From: Methylobacterium sp. C25 | GTDB lineage: Bacteria > Pseudomonadota > Alphaproteobacteria > Rhizobiales > Beijerinckiaceae | Direction of reading: 5' to 3' | NCBI RefSeq assembly: GCF_021352225.1 | Contig: NZ_JAAUVI010000001.1 | Span: forward strand, 1,150,191 to 1,214,190 | DNA: 64,000 nucleotides | Shown here: positions 30,139 to 39,767 of the stretch, piece after piece | How positions within the stretch are numbered: position 1 is the stretch's first letter | Layout of the letters: each line of letters starts with the position of its first letter | The notes under the pieces: model-generated | Databases searched by the model: none | The model's input: the letters and a program-made list of their open reading frames with translations, nothing else | Told to the model about the DNA's origin: nothing | Made by a program: the position numbers and the translations under genes

Positions 30139-31194
30139 ATGTTCGACTCGCCCGAGGACGCCTACCGACAACTCGCCAACGCCTTCAGCCGCCCGCAGGC
30201 GGAGATCATCGTGAAGGCACTCGTGCCGACACTGGTCTTCCAGCCGAGGGCAGACGGCGCGCTCGTCCTCGGCGGCACCCGGATCGGCGGAACGCCCGAT
30301 CTGCCGCCCGGCCTCACATGGCCGCGTCGGGCGCTTCCCGCGGATGTCGAAGCCATCGCCCGCCGCGCCAACAACGAGGCGGCCAAGGAAATCCGCGAGC
30401 ATTTCCAGCAGCGGCTGCCCTATGCGTTCTTCGCGCAGATCGACCTCGCGGAGGCCCGGAGCCAGGGCCAGCCGTCGGGAGATCTTCCCGAGACCGGACG
30501 GCTGCTGTTCTTCTATGATCTCGCCGCCGGCCCCTGGGATACTGGAACCGAGGCCGCCCGAGTCATCTGGGATCAGAGTCCGCGAGAGAGCCTTCAGGCG
30601 CAGGCCATGCCGGCGGATCTCGCCGAGGTCGTGAAGGCACAGCGGGCCGAGAGCGCGGCGATCAACGCGAAGTATGACCTTCCCAAGCCAAGGCCTGATG
30701 CGGGAACGAGCTACAACGGTCCGTCCCGTCCGATGATGCTGCGTGCGACCCTGCGCCCGCCGGCCGGCTACAGCGTCGAGATGGAGACGAGCCCGGCGCT
30801 GAAAGCCGCCTACGATCGCGATCCGATGGGCCGGAACTCGTTTCGCCAAGCCTATGATGACCGGCTCTCGCGGGCCTTCGACAAGTTCTACGGGGAGGCC
30901 AATCCAGGCCGGCGCAATCAGCTCCTCGGCTCGCCGCTACCCGAGCAGGACGATCCCCGATACGCCGCCGAGGTCGTGACACGCTTCGGCGTGCAGCATC
31001 TCGACGAGGCGCAGCGCAAGGCACATGGAGACGAGGTCGTGGCCGCCGAGAAGAATTGGCGCCTGCTGCTGCAGATCGACGTCGGCGACTTCATGCGGGA
31101 GGACGGGCAGGGGACCGTCTACTTCCTGATCCGTGCCACGGATCTCGCCGAGCGCCGCTTCGACCGGGTGGTCGCGGTCTACCAGCAGACCTGA
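30139..31194 (+). CDS. DUF1963 (YwqG-like) protein
   Basis: A 351-residue cytoplasmic protein of unknown function. The family signature is [18 protein letters not shown] followed by [13 protein letters not shown]; the C-terminus ends [20 protein letters not shown] with [13 protein letters not shown], as usual for DUF1963. A GGAAGGA site six bases before the ATG at 30139 supports this start. A charged helical region fills the middle. 98 bp before leuS, same strand, with a likely promoter in between. Confidence 0.82.
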   Translation: MFDSPEDAYRQLANAFSRPQAEIIVKALVPTLVFQPRADGALVLGGTRIGGTPDLPPGLTWPRRALPADVEAIARRANNEAAKEIREHFQQRLPYAFFAQIDLAEARSQGQPSGDLPETGRLLFFYDLAAGPWDTGTEAARVIWDQSPRESLQAQAMPADLAEVVKAQRAESAAINAKYDLPKPRPDAGTSYNGPSRPMMLRATLRPPAGYSVEMETSPALKAAYDRDPMGRNSFRQAYDDRLSRAFDKFYGEANPGRRNQLLGSPLPEQDDPRYAAEVVTRFGVQHLDEAQRKAHGDEVVAAEKNWRLLLQIDVGDFMREDGQGTVYFLIRATDLAERRFDRVVAVYQQT

Positions 31195-31221
31195 AGGCCA
31201 GGGCCACAATTGCGCGATCCG

Positions 31222-31250
31222 TTGACCCAGTGCGCTGCGGATATGCTAGT
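31222..31250 (+). promoter_or_regulatory. Possible leuS promoter
   Basis: TTGACC at 31222-31227 is close to the -35 consensus. TATGCT (31242-31247) sits 14 bases on, and GCTAGT (31245-31250) at 17 bases. The match is imperfect but is the only candidate in the 98-bp gap. Confidence 0.35.
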
Positions 31251-31292
31251 GCCGCCGCTTGCTTCCCTGAAGATTTCGCGGCCCTCCAGCCC

Positions 31293-33884
31293 ATGACCAG
31301 CACTTCCGCTCCCGATCGTCACATCGAGCGCTACAACGCCAAGGATTCCGAGCCGCGCTGGCAGCAGGCCTGGAACGAGGCGCATCTCTTCGAGACGAAG
31401 AACGAGGACGGCCGGCCAAAATACTACGTGCTCGAGATGTTCCCCTACCCGTCGGGGCGCATCCATGTCGGCCACGTGCGCAATTACGCGATGGGCGACG
31501 TGGTGGCGCGCTACAAGCGGGCGCGCGGCTTCAACGTGCTGCACCCGATGGGCTGGGACGCCTTCGGCCTGCCGGCCGAGAACGCCGCCATGGAGCGCAA
31601 GGTCAACCCGCGCGAGTGGACCTACGCCAACATCGCCTCGATGCGCACGCAGCTGCAGTCCATGGGCCTGTCGCTCGACTGGAGCCGCGAGATCGCGACC
31701 TGCGATCCGGACTACTACAAGCACCAGCAGCGGCTCTTCCTGGAATTCCTGGACAAGGGCCTCGTCTCGCGCCGCACCGCGAAGGTGAACTGGGACCCGG
31801 TCGACCACACCGTGCTCGCCAACGAGCAGGTCATCGACGGGCGCGGCTGGCGTTCGGGCGCGCTGGTCGAGCAGCGCGAGCTGACGCAGTGGTTCTTCCG
31901 CATTTCCGACTTCGCCGACGAGCTCTTGAGCGGCCTCGACGGACTGGAGCGTTGGCCGGACAAGGTCCGGCTGATGCAGCGCAACTGGATCGGCCGCTCC
32001 GAGGGCCTGGAGCTGCGCTTCGCGCTGGCCAAGCCGCCGGCGGGTGCCGAGGACGGCGTCACCGTGTTCACGACGCGGCCCGACACGCTGTTCGGCGCCC
32101 GCTTCCTCGCCATCGCCGCAGACCATCCGCTGGCCGCGACGGTCGCCGCCACGAATCCGAGCCTGCAGACCTTCATCGAGGAATGCCGGCGCATGGGCAC
32201 GGCTCAGGCCGCGATCGATACGGCCGAGAAGCTCGGTTTCGATACTGGCCTGAAGGTCCGCCACCCCCTCGATCCGTCCTGGGAGCTGCCGGTCTACGTC
32301 GCAAACTTCGTGCTGATGGAGTACGGCACGGGTGCCGTGTTCGGCTGCCCGGCGCACGACCAGCGCGACCTCGACTTCTCGAACAAGTACGAGCTCGGCA
32401 ACACGCCCGTGGTCTGCCCCGAGGGCCAGGATCCCGCGACCTTCACAATCACCGATACCGCCTATGACGGCGATGGCCGGATGATCAACTCGCGCTTCCT
32501 CGACGGGATGACGACGACGGAGGCCTTCAAGGCCACGGCCGATCGCCTCGAAGGCGAGGGCGTCGCGAAGCGCAAGATTCAGTTCCGGCTGCGCGACTGG
32601 GGCGTCTCGCGCCAGCGCTATTGGGGCTGCCCGATCCCGATCATCCATTGCGATGCCTGTGGGCCGGTGCCGGTGCCCGTCGCCGACCTGCCGGTCAAGC
32701 TGCCGCACGAGGTCTCCTTCGACGTGCCCGGCAACCCGCTGGAGCGCGACGCCGCCTGGCGCAACGTGCCGTGTCCCAAATGCGGGGCGGCGGCGCGGCG
32801 CGAGAGCGACACCATGGATACCTTCGTGGATTCGTCCTGGTACTACGCCCGCTTCACCGCGCCCTGGCTGCAGGACGCGCCGACCGATCGCGGTGCCGTC
32901 GACCATTGGCTCGCCGTCGACCAGTATATCGGCGGCATCGAGCACGCGATCCTGCACCTGCTCTATTCGCGCTTCTTCATGCGGGCGATGCGCGAGACCG
33001 GCTGGGCCGGCGTCTCCGAGCCCTTCGCCGGCCTATTCACCCAGGGCATGGTCGTCCACGAGACCTACAAGGATGCAGCCGGCGCCTGGGTGCTGCCGGC
33101 CGACGTGCGACTCGAGAACGAGGGTGGCAACCGCCGGGCCTTCCACATCGGAACGGGCGCCGAGATCACCATCGGCTCCATCGAGAAGATGTCGAAGTCG
33201 AAGAAGAACGTGGTCGACCCCGACGACATCATCGCGAGCTACGGCGCCGACACCGCCCGCTGGTTCGTGCTCTCCGACTCGCCGCCCGAGCGCGACGTGA
33301 TCTGGACGGAGGAGGGCGTGCAGGGCGCGCACCGCTTCGTGCAGCGTGTCTGGCGCCTCGTGAACCTCGCTGCTGCCTCCGACGGCCAGACGCAATCGGC
33401 CGACGCGGCCCTGCGCAAGGCGGCCCACAAGGCGCTGGCCTCGGTGGAGGAGGATGTCGAGCGGCTGCGCTTCAATCGCTGCGTCGCGCATATCTACACG
33501 CTGGCCAACGCCCTCGACGAAGCGCTACGCGCTGGTACGACCCGAGGCGCAGCGGATGAGGCCGCCGGCATCCTGGTGCAGCTCATCGCGCCGATGATGC
33601 CGCATCTCGCTGAGGAGTGTTGGCAGGCGCTGGGCCGCGCAGGGCTGGTGGCCGAGGCGTCGTGGCCGGAGGTCGAGCGGGCGCTGCTCGTCGAAGACGA
33701 GATCACGCTGCCGGTTCAGATCAACGGCAAGAAGCGCGCGGACGTCACCGTGCCGGCGAAAGCCGACAAGGCCGCCGTCGAAGCAGCGACCTTGGCCGAC
33801 GAGGCCGTTCAGAAGGCGCTCGAAGGCCGTGCGCCGAAGAAGGTGATCGTCGTGCCGGGGCGGATCATCAACCTCGTGGTGTGA
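31293..33884 (+). CDS. leuS: Leucyl-tRNA synthetase
   Basis: Charges tRNA-Leu, about 863 residues. The class I HIGH motif reads [13 protein letters not shown] and the KMSKS motif is [13 protein letters not shown]. The CP1 editing domain is present with [20 protein letters not shown] and the conserved [16 protein letters not shown] zinc-like CDACGP/CPKCG pair is seen near residues 455-495. The ATG at 31293 gives the family start; earlier in-frame codons run into the DUF1963 gene in another frame. Followed by lptE, the usual neighbour. Confidence 0.98.
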   Translation: MTSTSAPDRHIERYNAKDSEPRWQQAWNEAHLFETKNEDGRPKYYVLEMFPYPSGRIHVGHVRNYAMGDVVARYKRARGFNVLHPMGWDAFGLPAENAAMERKVNPREWTYANIASMRTQLQSMGLSLDWSREIATCDPDYYKHQQRLFLEFLDKGLVSRRTAKVNWDPVDHTVLANEQVIDGRGWRSGALVEQRELTQWFFRISDFADELLSGLDGLERWPDKVRLMQRNWIGRSEGLELRFALAKPPAGAEDGVTVFTTRPDTLFGARFLAIAADHPLAATVAATNPSLQTFIEECRRMGTAQAAIDTAEKLGFDTGLKVRHPLDPSWELPVYVANFVLMEYGTGAVFGCPAHDQRDLDFSNKYELGNTPVVCPEGQDPATFTITDTAYDGDGRMINSRFLDGMTTTEAFKATADRLEGEGVAKRKIQFRLRDWGVSRQRYWGCPIPIIHCDACGPVPVPVADLPVKLPHEVSFDVPGNPLERDAAWRNVPCPKCGAAARRESDTMDTFVDSSWYYARFTAPWLQDAPTDRGAVDHWLAVDQYIGGIEHAILHLLYSRFFMRAMRETGWAGVSEPFAGLFTQGMVVHETYKDAAGAWVLPADVRLENEGGNRRAFHIGTGAEITIGSIEKMSKSKKNVVDPDDIIASYGADTARWFVLSDSPPERDVIWTEEGVQGAHRFVQRVWRLVNLAAASDGQTQSADAALRKAAHKALASVEEDVERLRFNRCVAHIYTLANALDEALRAGTTRGAADEAAGILVQLIAPMMPHLAEECWQALGRAGLVAEASWPEVERALLVEDEITLPVQINGKKRADVTVPAKADKAAVEAATLADEAVQKALEGRAPKKVIVVPGRIINLVV

Positions 33885-34005
33885 GGCCTTCGCTTCACCC
33901 CACTCTCGCCGCAGACGAAGCGTAAACCATGCTCTGTCAGGCTGATGACCGGGTACGGCCAATGCCGTACAAGCTTAGGCGTAAGAGTCGGGGCAACCAC
34001 TGGCG

Positions 34006-34569
34006 ATGATGCGGTTCGGGACACGAGAGGCGGCCTCCCGTCTTGTGCGGCTCTCCCTGGTGGCTGGCCTCGCGCTGAGCGTCTCCGCTTGCTTCCGTCC
34101 TCTCTACGGGCCGACGGCCTCCGGCGAATCGATGCAAGTGGCGTTGGCTGCCGTGCAGGTCGACGACGTCGTGATGGCGCAGGACCAGGAACGGCTTGGC
34201 CACTACCTGCGCAGCGAACTGATCTTCGCCCTCGACGGATCGGGGCAGAACGCGACTCCGAAGCGCTACAAACTCAAGCTTCAGGGCAGCGAGACGGTGA
34301 CGACGCCGATCGTCTCCTCGACCACGGCCCGCGCCGAGGCCGGCACCCTGATCGGAACGATCAACTTCTCGCTGGAGAGCCTCGACGGCCGCAAGGTCAT
34401 CACCGACGGTGTCGCCACCTCGACCGCGACCTACGATCGCTCGACGCAGCGCTTTGCCTCGCTGCGCGCTGCGCGCGACGCCGAGATCCGGCTCGCCAAG
34501 GTGCTCTCCGACCAGATCAAGACGCGCATCGCCTCGGTGCTCGCGGTGATCAAGCCCTCGGGCTCCTGA
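34006..34569 (+). CDS. lptE: LPS-assembly lipoprotein LptE
   Basis: Outer-membrane plug of the LptD lipopolysaccharide translocon, 187 residues. The lipoprotein signal ends in LSVSACFRPLYGPTASG, with the lipid-bearing Cys at about residue 29; the FRPLYGP start is typical in alphaproteobacteria. The C-terminus ends in a helix (AEIRLAKVLSDQIKTRI). 121 bp after leuS. The usual next gene, holA, is absent; a YaiI-family gene follows after nine bases. Confidence 0.88.
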   Translation: MMRFGTREAASRLVRLSLVAGLALSVSACFRPLYGPTASGESMQVALAAVQVDDVVMAQDQERLGHYLRSELIFALDGSGQNATPKRYKLKLQGSETVTTPIVSSTTARAEAGTLIGTINFSLESLDGRKVITDGVATSTATYDRSTQRFASLRAARDAEIRLAKVLSDQIKTRIASVLAVIKPSGS

Positions 34570-34578
34570 CGCTTCCTC

Positions 34579-35049
34579 ATGACCCTCGCGCCGATCGCGA
34601 TCTACGTCGACGCGGATGCCTGCCCGGTCAAGGACGAGACCTTTCGCGTGGCCGCGCGCTATGGGCTGCACGTCTACGTCGTCTCGAACAGCTTCATGAA
34701 CCTGCCGCGCGAGCCCTGGATCGAGCGCGTCGTGGTGAGCGACGGCTTCGATGCGGCCGACGACTGGATCGCCGAACGGGTCGGTCCTGGCGCGATCGTG
34801 ATCACCGCGGACGTGCCGTTGGCGAGCCGCTGCGTGAAGGCTGGCGCATCGGTGCTGGCACCGACCGGAAAGCCCTTCACGGATTCCTCGGTCGGCATGG
34901 CGCTCGCGACTCGTAACCTCATGCAAGATTTGCGAGAATCTGGCCTGATCACCGGAGGCCCGAAGCCGTTCTCGCGGCAGGACCGCTCGGCCTTCCTCGG
35001 AGCGCTCGACCGCGCCGTGGTCAGGCTGCGCCGCGAGCGGGGCCTCTGA
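34579..35049 (+). CDS. YaiI/YqxD (DUF188) family protein
   Basis: A 156-residue protein of the PIN-like nuclease superfamily. Motifs: [45 protein letters not shown] and [15 protein letters not shown], with the acidic residues conserved. The molecular function is not established. It starts nine bases after lptE, so it is probably in the leuS-lptE transcript. Confidence 0.9.
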   Translation: MTLAPIAIYVDADACPVKDETFRVAARYGLHVYVVSNSFMNLPREPWIERVVVSDGFDAADDWIAERVGPGAIVITADVPLASRCVKAGASVLAPTGKPFTDSSVGMALATRNLMQDLRESGLITGGPKPFSRQDRSAFLGALDRAVVRLRRERGL

Positions 35050-35116
35050 AAAAGCCCGGAACGCTTCCGCTCGCTGTGCCGTTGCTTGCGCGACCTAGCC
35101 TTCCCTGGAGGAAAGA

Positions 35117-35356
35117 ATGCGCAACCATCTGATCATCGCCGCGTCCGCCCTGACGCTGTTCAGCGCGGCGGCCGTACAGGCGGAGACCACCGTGATCCAT
35201 CGCGATGCGCCCGACACCGTCGTGGTCGACCGCCCCTCGACCGAGTCGAAGTCCGTCACGGTCAAGGATCATGGTGATGGCTGTGTTTCGAAGACTGTGC
35301 GCAAGGAGAACGACGAGGGCGACTCGAAGACCGTCCATAAGGAAAAGTGCGACTGA
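35117..35356 (+). CDS. Small secreted protein, charged
   Basis: A 79-residue protein with signal peptide (MRNHLIIAASALTLFSAAAV) and a short mature part rich in Lys, Asp, Glu and Thr, with two Cys (DGCVSKTV and the final KEKCD) that may pair. The ATG follows a strong GGAGGAAAG site. No family recognised. Ends before a strong terminator. Confidence 0.68.
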   Translation: MRNHLIIAASALTLFSAAAVQAETTVIHRDAPDTVVVDRPSTESKSVTVKDHGDGCVSKTVRKENDEGDSKTVHKEKCD

Positions 35357-35382
35357 TCTGTCGCGAATCTGCGCCCAAATGA

Positions 35383-35419
35383 AAAACCCGCCCCGGTGCT
35401 GCCGGGGCGGGTTTTTTTT
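35383..35419. terminator. Strong bidirectional Rho-independent terminator
   Basis: Arms of about 13 bp (AACCCGCCCCGG and its complement) surround a short loop; eight T follow on the plus strand and an A run precedes it, giving a T run on the minus strand. It separates the plus-strand small gene from the convergent hppA. Confidence 0.93.
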
Positions 35420-35440
35420 GTCCGAAGCTTCGTCGTGCGA

Positions 35441-37582
35441 TCAGTGATGCGCCAGGATCGCCAGCAGCAGCAGGGCGATGATGTTGGTGATCTTGATCGC
35501 CGGGTTCACGGCGGGGCCAGCCGTATCCTTGTAGGGGTCGCCGACGGTGTCGCCGGTGACCGAGGCCTTGTGCGCCTCGGAACCCTTCTGGTGGGTGACG
35601 CCCTTGTCGTCGGTGAAGCCATCCTCGAAGGACTTCTTGGCGTTGTCCCAGGCACCGCCGCCCGAGGTCATCGAGATCGCGACGTAGAGTCCGGTGATGA
35701 TCACGCCGAGCAGCATCGCGCCGACGGTCGCGAAGGCCTGGCTCTTTCCGGCGATCGGCTGGATCAGGAAGAACAGCACGATCGGCGAGAGCACCGGCAG
35801 CAGGGACGGGATTACCATCTCCTTGATCGCGGCGCGGGTGAGCATGTCGACCGCGCGGCCGTAATCGGGCCGGTCGCGGCCCTCCATGATACCGGGCTTC
35901 TCCTTGAACTGGCGGCGCACTTCCACGACCACCGAGCCGGCGGCGCGGCCGACCGCGGTCATGGCCATGCCGCCGAACAGGAAGGGGATCAGGCCGCCGA
36001 GAAGAAGGCCGACGACGACGTAGGGGTTGGAGAGCGAGAAATCGACGCTGACGCCCTTGAAGAAGGTGTACTTGTCGGAATTCGCGATGAAGTAGTTCAG
36101 GTCCGAGGTGTAGGCGGCGAACAGCACCAGGGCGCCGAGGCCGGCGGAGCCGATCGCGTAGCCCTTGGTGACGGCCTTGGTGGTGTTGCCGACGGCGTCG
36201 AGAGCATCGGTGGCCTTGCGCACCTCGGAGGGCAGACCTGCCATCTCGGCGATGCCACCGGCATTGTCGGTGACCGGGCCAAAGGCGTCGAGCGCCACGA
36301 TGAATCCGGCGAGCGCCAGCATCGCGGTGACGGCGATGGCGATGCCGAACAGGCCGCCGAGCGCGTAGGTCGAGATGATGCCCGCCACGATGACGATCGC
36401 CGGCAGCGCCGTCGATTCCAGCGAGACGGCCAGGCCCTGGATCACGTTGGTACCGTGGCCGGTAACCGAAGCATTCGCGATCGACTTCACCGGCCGGAAG
36501 TTGGTGCCGGTGTAGTACTCGGTGATCACCACGATCAGAGCCGTGATGGCGAGCCCGATCACCGCGCAGCCGAACAGGCCGCCGGAGGTCAGTGTCTGGC
36601 CCGTGCCGGTGGTGACCGCCGTGCCGAAGCCGCCGAACATGGCGAAGTTCACGATGGCGATGGCGACGACCGAAAGCAGGCCAGAGGCGATCAGGCCCTT
36701 GTAGAGAGCGCCCATGATCGACTGGTTGGCGCCGAGCTTCACCGCGTAGGTACCGGCGATCGAGGTGATGATGCAGGCCGCACCGATGGCGAGGGGGTAG
36801 AGCATCATGGTTTCGAGCACCGGCTGGCCGGCGAAGAAGATCGCGGCGAGCACCATGGTGGCGACCACGGTGACGGCGTAGGTCTCGAACAGGTCGGCTG
36901 CCATGCCGGCGCAGTCACCGACGTTGTCGCCTACGTTGTCGGCGATGGTGGCGGGGTTGCGCGGATCATCCTCCGGGATGCCGGCCTCGACCTTGCCGAC
37001 GAGATCGCCGCCGACGTCGGCACCCTTGGTGAAGATACCGCCGCCGAGGCGGGCGAAGATCGAGATCAGCGAGGCGCCGAAGCCAAGCGCCACGAGGGCG
37101 TCGATGACCTCACGGCTGGCGGGCTCCAGGCCGGCACCGCGGGTGAGATAGGTGTAGTAGATCGCGACGCCGAGGAGCGCGAGGCCAGCCACCAGCATGC
37201 CGGTGACGGCGCCCGACTTGAAGGCCACGTCGAGGCCGCCGCCGAGCGAAGTCGTCGCGGCCTGGGCGGTGCGGACGTTGGCACGGACCGAGACGTTCAT
37301 GCCGATGAAGCCGGCCGCTCCCGAGAGCACCGCGCCGATCAGGAAGCCGACGGCGACCTTGATGCCGAGGAAGTAAGCGAGACCTGCGAAGAGAACGATG
37401 CCGACGATGCCGATCGTGGCGTATTGGCGCTTGAGGTAGGCCTGGGCGCCTTCGGCGATGGCGCCTGCAATTTCCTGCATGCGAGCGGTGCCGGCGTCGC
37501 GTTTCATCACGTCTTGGATCGTGACGATGCCATAGGCGACGGCGCAAAGCCCGCCTAGGATGATCAGCAGCAATGCGGTCAT
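35441..37582 (-). CDS. hppA: K+-insensitive proton-translocating pyrophosphatase
   Basis: Membrane pump that uses pyrophosphate hydrolysis to export protons, 713 residues with about 16 transmembrane segments. The PPi site is [20 protein letters not shown] then [18 protein letters not shown]. The motif [10 protein letters not shown] has Lys where K+-dependent enzymes have Ala, which marks the K+-insensitive class. The ATG at 37582 ([11 protein letters not shown]) fits the first helix; the longer frame upstream is not hydrophobic. A 580-bp gene-free region lies upstream. Confidence 0.96.
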   Translation of the reverse strand: MTALLLIILGGLCAVAYGIVTIQDVMKRDAGTARMQEIAGAIAEGAQAYLKRQYATIGIVGIVLFAGLAYFLGIKVAVGFLIGAVLSGAAGFIGMNVSVRANVRTAQAATTSLGGGLDVAFKSGAVTGMLVAGLALLGVAIYYTYLTRGAGLEPASREVIDALVALGFGASLISIFARLGGGIFTKGADVGGDLVGKVEAGIPEDDPRNPATIADNVGDNVGDCAGMAADLFETYAVTVVATMVLAAIFFAGQPVLETMMLYPLAIGAACIITSIAGTYAVKLGANQSIMGALYKGLIASGLLSVVAIAIVNFAMFGGFGTAVTTGTGQTLTSGGLFGCAVIGLAITALIVVITEYYTGTNFRPVKSIANASVTGHGTNVIQGLAVSLESTALPAIVIVAGIISTYALGGLFGIAIAVTAMLALAGFIVALDAFGPVTDNAGGIAEMAGLPSEVRKATDALDAVGNTTKAVTKGYAIGSAGLGALVLFAAYTSDLNYFIANSDKYTFFKGVSVDFSLSNPYVVVGLLLGGLIPFLFGGMAMTAVGRAAGSVVVEVRRQFKEKPGIMEGRDRPDYGRAVDMLTRAAIKEMVIPSLLPVLSPIVLFFLIQPIAGKSQAFATVGAMLLGVIITGLYVAISMTSGGGAWDNAKKSFEDGFTDDKGVTHQKGSEAHKASVTGDTVGDPYKDTAGPAVNPAIKITNIIALLLLAILAHH

Positions 37583-38166
37583 TCTGTCGTCCTTGAGCTT
37601 TTCGTTCGTAGTTTCCGAGCCTGGCCAGAACGGCCAAGGGACGTTGCTCGGTGCAGGACGCTCCTCCCCGGAAGAGCAGGAATTGATTGCCAAACTTCAG
37701 CGTGAAGCGCAAACGCTCAGAGCCCATTCGCAGCACTTATTTTTGCGCTGCGCAAATCGTCAGCAACGTTGCCGCAGAATGAATTCAATTGTGCGACGCA
37801 TCATTGATGTTCGCGATTGCAAAAACTGGAAACGATCTTGTTATCGTTCAAGGATTTCTGGATTTATAGCCAAGCTACATCGACCCGTTTCCGTGTTGAT
37901 CGATTGAGCCTTTTCGTCGGCAATCAGACGTGCCTCACCTGCTTCGGCGGCTTGGCTGGTCACGCCAATGAACGATATTTCCGCGGTGATGGCTTCTTCC
38001 AACGTTCAAGGCGAAGGAGTGGCAGGTTCGACCTGCGAGGCAGCCCAGCTTAAGGGAGAAAGGGTCGCGATCTGCCAGGGAGACGGTCGCACGTCTCCTA
38101 GGCCGGCCCCACCGTCATGGCAGAGCCGCCGGCTCAGGGCGGCGGCTAAGACGGGGTATCGAGAAT
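37583..38166. other. Long gene-free region upstream of hppA
   Basis: About 580 bp, with the part from 37680 to 37990 richer in A/T than its surroundings. The reading frames here are short and lack coding bias. It must hold the hppA promoter. Between about 38030 and 38150 several short GC-rich hairpins (for example GCAGG-ttcga-CCTGC near 38023-38037) are visible, so a non-coding RNA is possible but unproven. Confidence 0.45.
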
Positions 38167-38523
38167 TCAGTGCAGCGGCGCGCGAAGGGCCGGTGCGAGG
38201 ATCTGCTCGTTGACGTGGCGGCGCCGACCGAGGCCACCCTCGGACGCTGAGTCGTTGTAGTAATCGACGCCCGTGAGGCCGAAGCCGCCGCCATTCATCA
38301 CGTGCGGCACGGGCACGGCGTTGACGATCCGCTCGCCTGGACCCGGCACCACCGCCCCAAGGGGGCGGCCGACGAACTGGGCGCGGCCTGGGTCGACCTC
38401 CAGCACTACCGGGCCGGCCGCGGCGGCGCGGTTCGCCCGATCGACTAAGGTCTCGGCCCGGACCGGGCTGGCAAGCGACAGGCCGATCAGGGCAGCGGCG
38501 GCGAAGAGGCTGGAATGCGACAC
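38167..38523 (-). CDS. Small secreted hypothetical protein
   Basis: A 118-residue protein with a signal peptide (MSHSSLFAAAALIGLSLASP, cleavage near VRAE). The mature part has PGRAQFVGRPLGAVVPGPGE and NGGGFGLTGVDYYNDSAS and ends in a His/Arg-rich tail. No family recognised. Second of two small envelope proteins on the minus strand here. Confidence 0.62.
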   Translation of the reverse strand: MSHSSLFAAAALIGLSLASPVRAETLVDRANRAAAAGPVVLEVDPGRAQFVGRPLGAVVPGPGERIVNAVPVPHVMNGGGFGLTGVDYYNDSASEGGLGRRRHVNEQILAPALRAPLH

Positions 38524-38608
38524 GGGCTCGAGTCTCCGTCAGGCTGCATGCGAGTGAGAAGCGGAAACGCTCACCGCGGGTAAACGCTGCGAGCTCCGCT
38601 TCACCTTG

Positions 38609-38824
38609 TCAGCCCCGCGAATGCAGGACCACCGGCGCGTCGCGGTAGCGGGGCGCACAGTTCGACATGGCGGCATTGAGCGGCAGCCGTGTCGTCCCGC
38701 AATCGTAAGCCTCGGCGGGGGAGGGCGGCGGCACCGGATCGCGAGCGACGATTGGATGCGGCGCACAGGCCGTGACGGCGGCGCCCGCGAGGACGAGAGC
38801 GGCGGCCTGCATCAGACGACGCAT
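38609..38824 (-). CDS. Small predicted lipoprotein
   Basis: A 71-residue protein with a lipoprotein signal: MRRLMQAAALVLAGAAVTAC, the Cys at residue 20 being the lipid site. The short mature part has two more Cys (EAYDCGTTRLPLN and MSNCAPRYRDAP) that may form a disulfide. Function unknown. The frame continues upstream to 39208, but only the part from 38824 makes biological sense. Confidence 0.6.
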   Translation of the reverse strand: MRRLMQAAALVLAGAAVTACAPHPIVARDPVPPPSPAEAYDCGTTRLPLNAAMSNCAPRYRDAPVVLHSRG

Positions 38825-38985
38825 GGTGACCTCGAATACCGGAATCGAGACCGACGGCATGCGCCGACGGCCGGAGATGGAGTGTAACCCTGCGAGCCAT
38901 GGCTTCTGCTGACAAGCTTCGGCGTCGTCATAGCTACGCTTTAGGGGACCATGTCGCCCCTCGGCCACATGGTCGGCCGGATGCG

Positions 38986-39651
38986 TCAGGACGAGTACGC
39001 CGACAGAAAGACGCGCACAGCTTCTGCGATCTGATGCTTCATCTGGTCCTCCGTCGGCGGGTCGCCGGCGGCGAAAAGCAGCCGTGTGAGGAGGCCCGCC
39101 TGACACAGATGTAGGAAATGCTTCGCGGCGAGTTCGGTGTCGGCCGCCCGCAACCGGCCGGCTGCGACCTGCGCGTCGAGATAGGCGGTGAGCCGGTCGA
39201 TCCCGCAAGCCGGACCGGCCTCGTAGAACGACCGGCCGAGATGCGGAAACTTCTCGGTGGCGCCGATCACCATCCGGATGGCCGAGACGTGGTTCGGTTT
39301 CGACATCTCGGTCAGATAGGTCAGGCCGAGTTGCGTCAGCACGCCGCCGACATCCGAGGTCTCGGAGTCGAGCTTGAACAAGGCCTCGGCGAGCCAGCGC
39401 TTCTCCTGGGTCGTGAGCGCTTCGAACAACGCGTCCTTGCTGTCGAAATAGACGTAGAGCGTCCCCTTGGAGACGCCGGCCGCCTTCGCGATCTCGCCCA
39501 TGCTCGCGCCGTCGAAGCCCGAGGCGAGGAAGACGTCGCGCGCGCCATCGAGGATCTGGCGTCGCTTGTCCGTATCGGCCGGCGACGAAGCCGGGCCCGG
39601 CTGCGTCTTCGGATTCGCGAGACTGGTCGCCGAGGCGGTCATGTCACCCAA
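38986..39651 (-). CDS. TetR-family repressor of the adjacent efflux pump
   Basis: A 221-residue regulator. The DNA-binding domain is KRRQILDGARDVFLASGF then MGEIAKAAGVSKGTLYVYF; the C-terminal ligand domain fits the AcrR/TetR_C type. The N-terminal 25 residues are a flexible tail; an ATG three codons in is an alternative start. Two identical 19-bp palindromes lie between it and the pump genes, one 12 bp from its own start, so it probably controls both itself and the pump. Confidence 0.9.
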   Translation of the reverse strand: MGDMTASATSLANPKTQPGPASSPADTDKRRQILDGARDVFLASGFDGASMGEIAKAAGVSKGTLYVYFDSKDALFEALTTQEKRWLAEALFKLDSETSDVGGVLTQLGLTYLTEMSKPNHVSAIRMVIGATEKFPHLGRSFYEAGPACGIDRLTAYLDAQVAAGRLRAADTELAAKHFLHLCQAGLLTRLLFAAGDPPTEDQMKHQIAEAVRVFLSAYSS

Positions 39652-39662
39652 CTCAATGCCAT

Positions 39663-39681
39663 TGACCGAACGGTTCGGTCA
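39663..39681. promoter_or_regulatory. Palindromic operator, copy 1
   Basis: A perfect 9-1-9 palindrome, TGACCGAACGGTTCGGTCA, just upstream of the TetR start. An identical copy lies 67 bp away, center to center. It is a strong candidate TetR binding site. Confidence 0.85.
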
Positions 39682-39729
39682 TCGTATTTATGGAGCCGGA
39701 GCGGTCGGGCGTCAACCTGTTCCGCGCGT

Positions 39730-39748
39730 TGACCGAACGGTTCGGTCA
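39730..39748. promoter_or_regulatory. Palindromic operator, copy 2
   Basis: Exact repeat of the 19-bp palindrome at 39663-39681, placed 20 bp before the chosen start of the membrane-fusion protein. Its position indicates the gene starts at 39768, not at the earlier ATG 39690, which would place the operator inside the coding region. Confidence 0.85.
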
Positions 39749-39767
39749 GTACAAGTCGGAGCCCGCG

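Noticed and set aside
35396-37558. 720-residue frame opposite hppA
   Set aside because: His/Asp/Gly-rich shadow without motifs; hppA on the other strand is certain.
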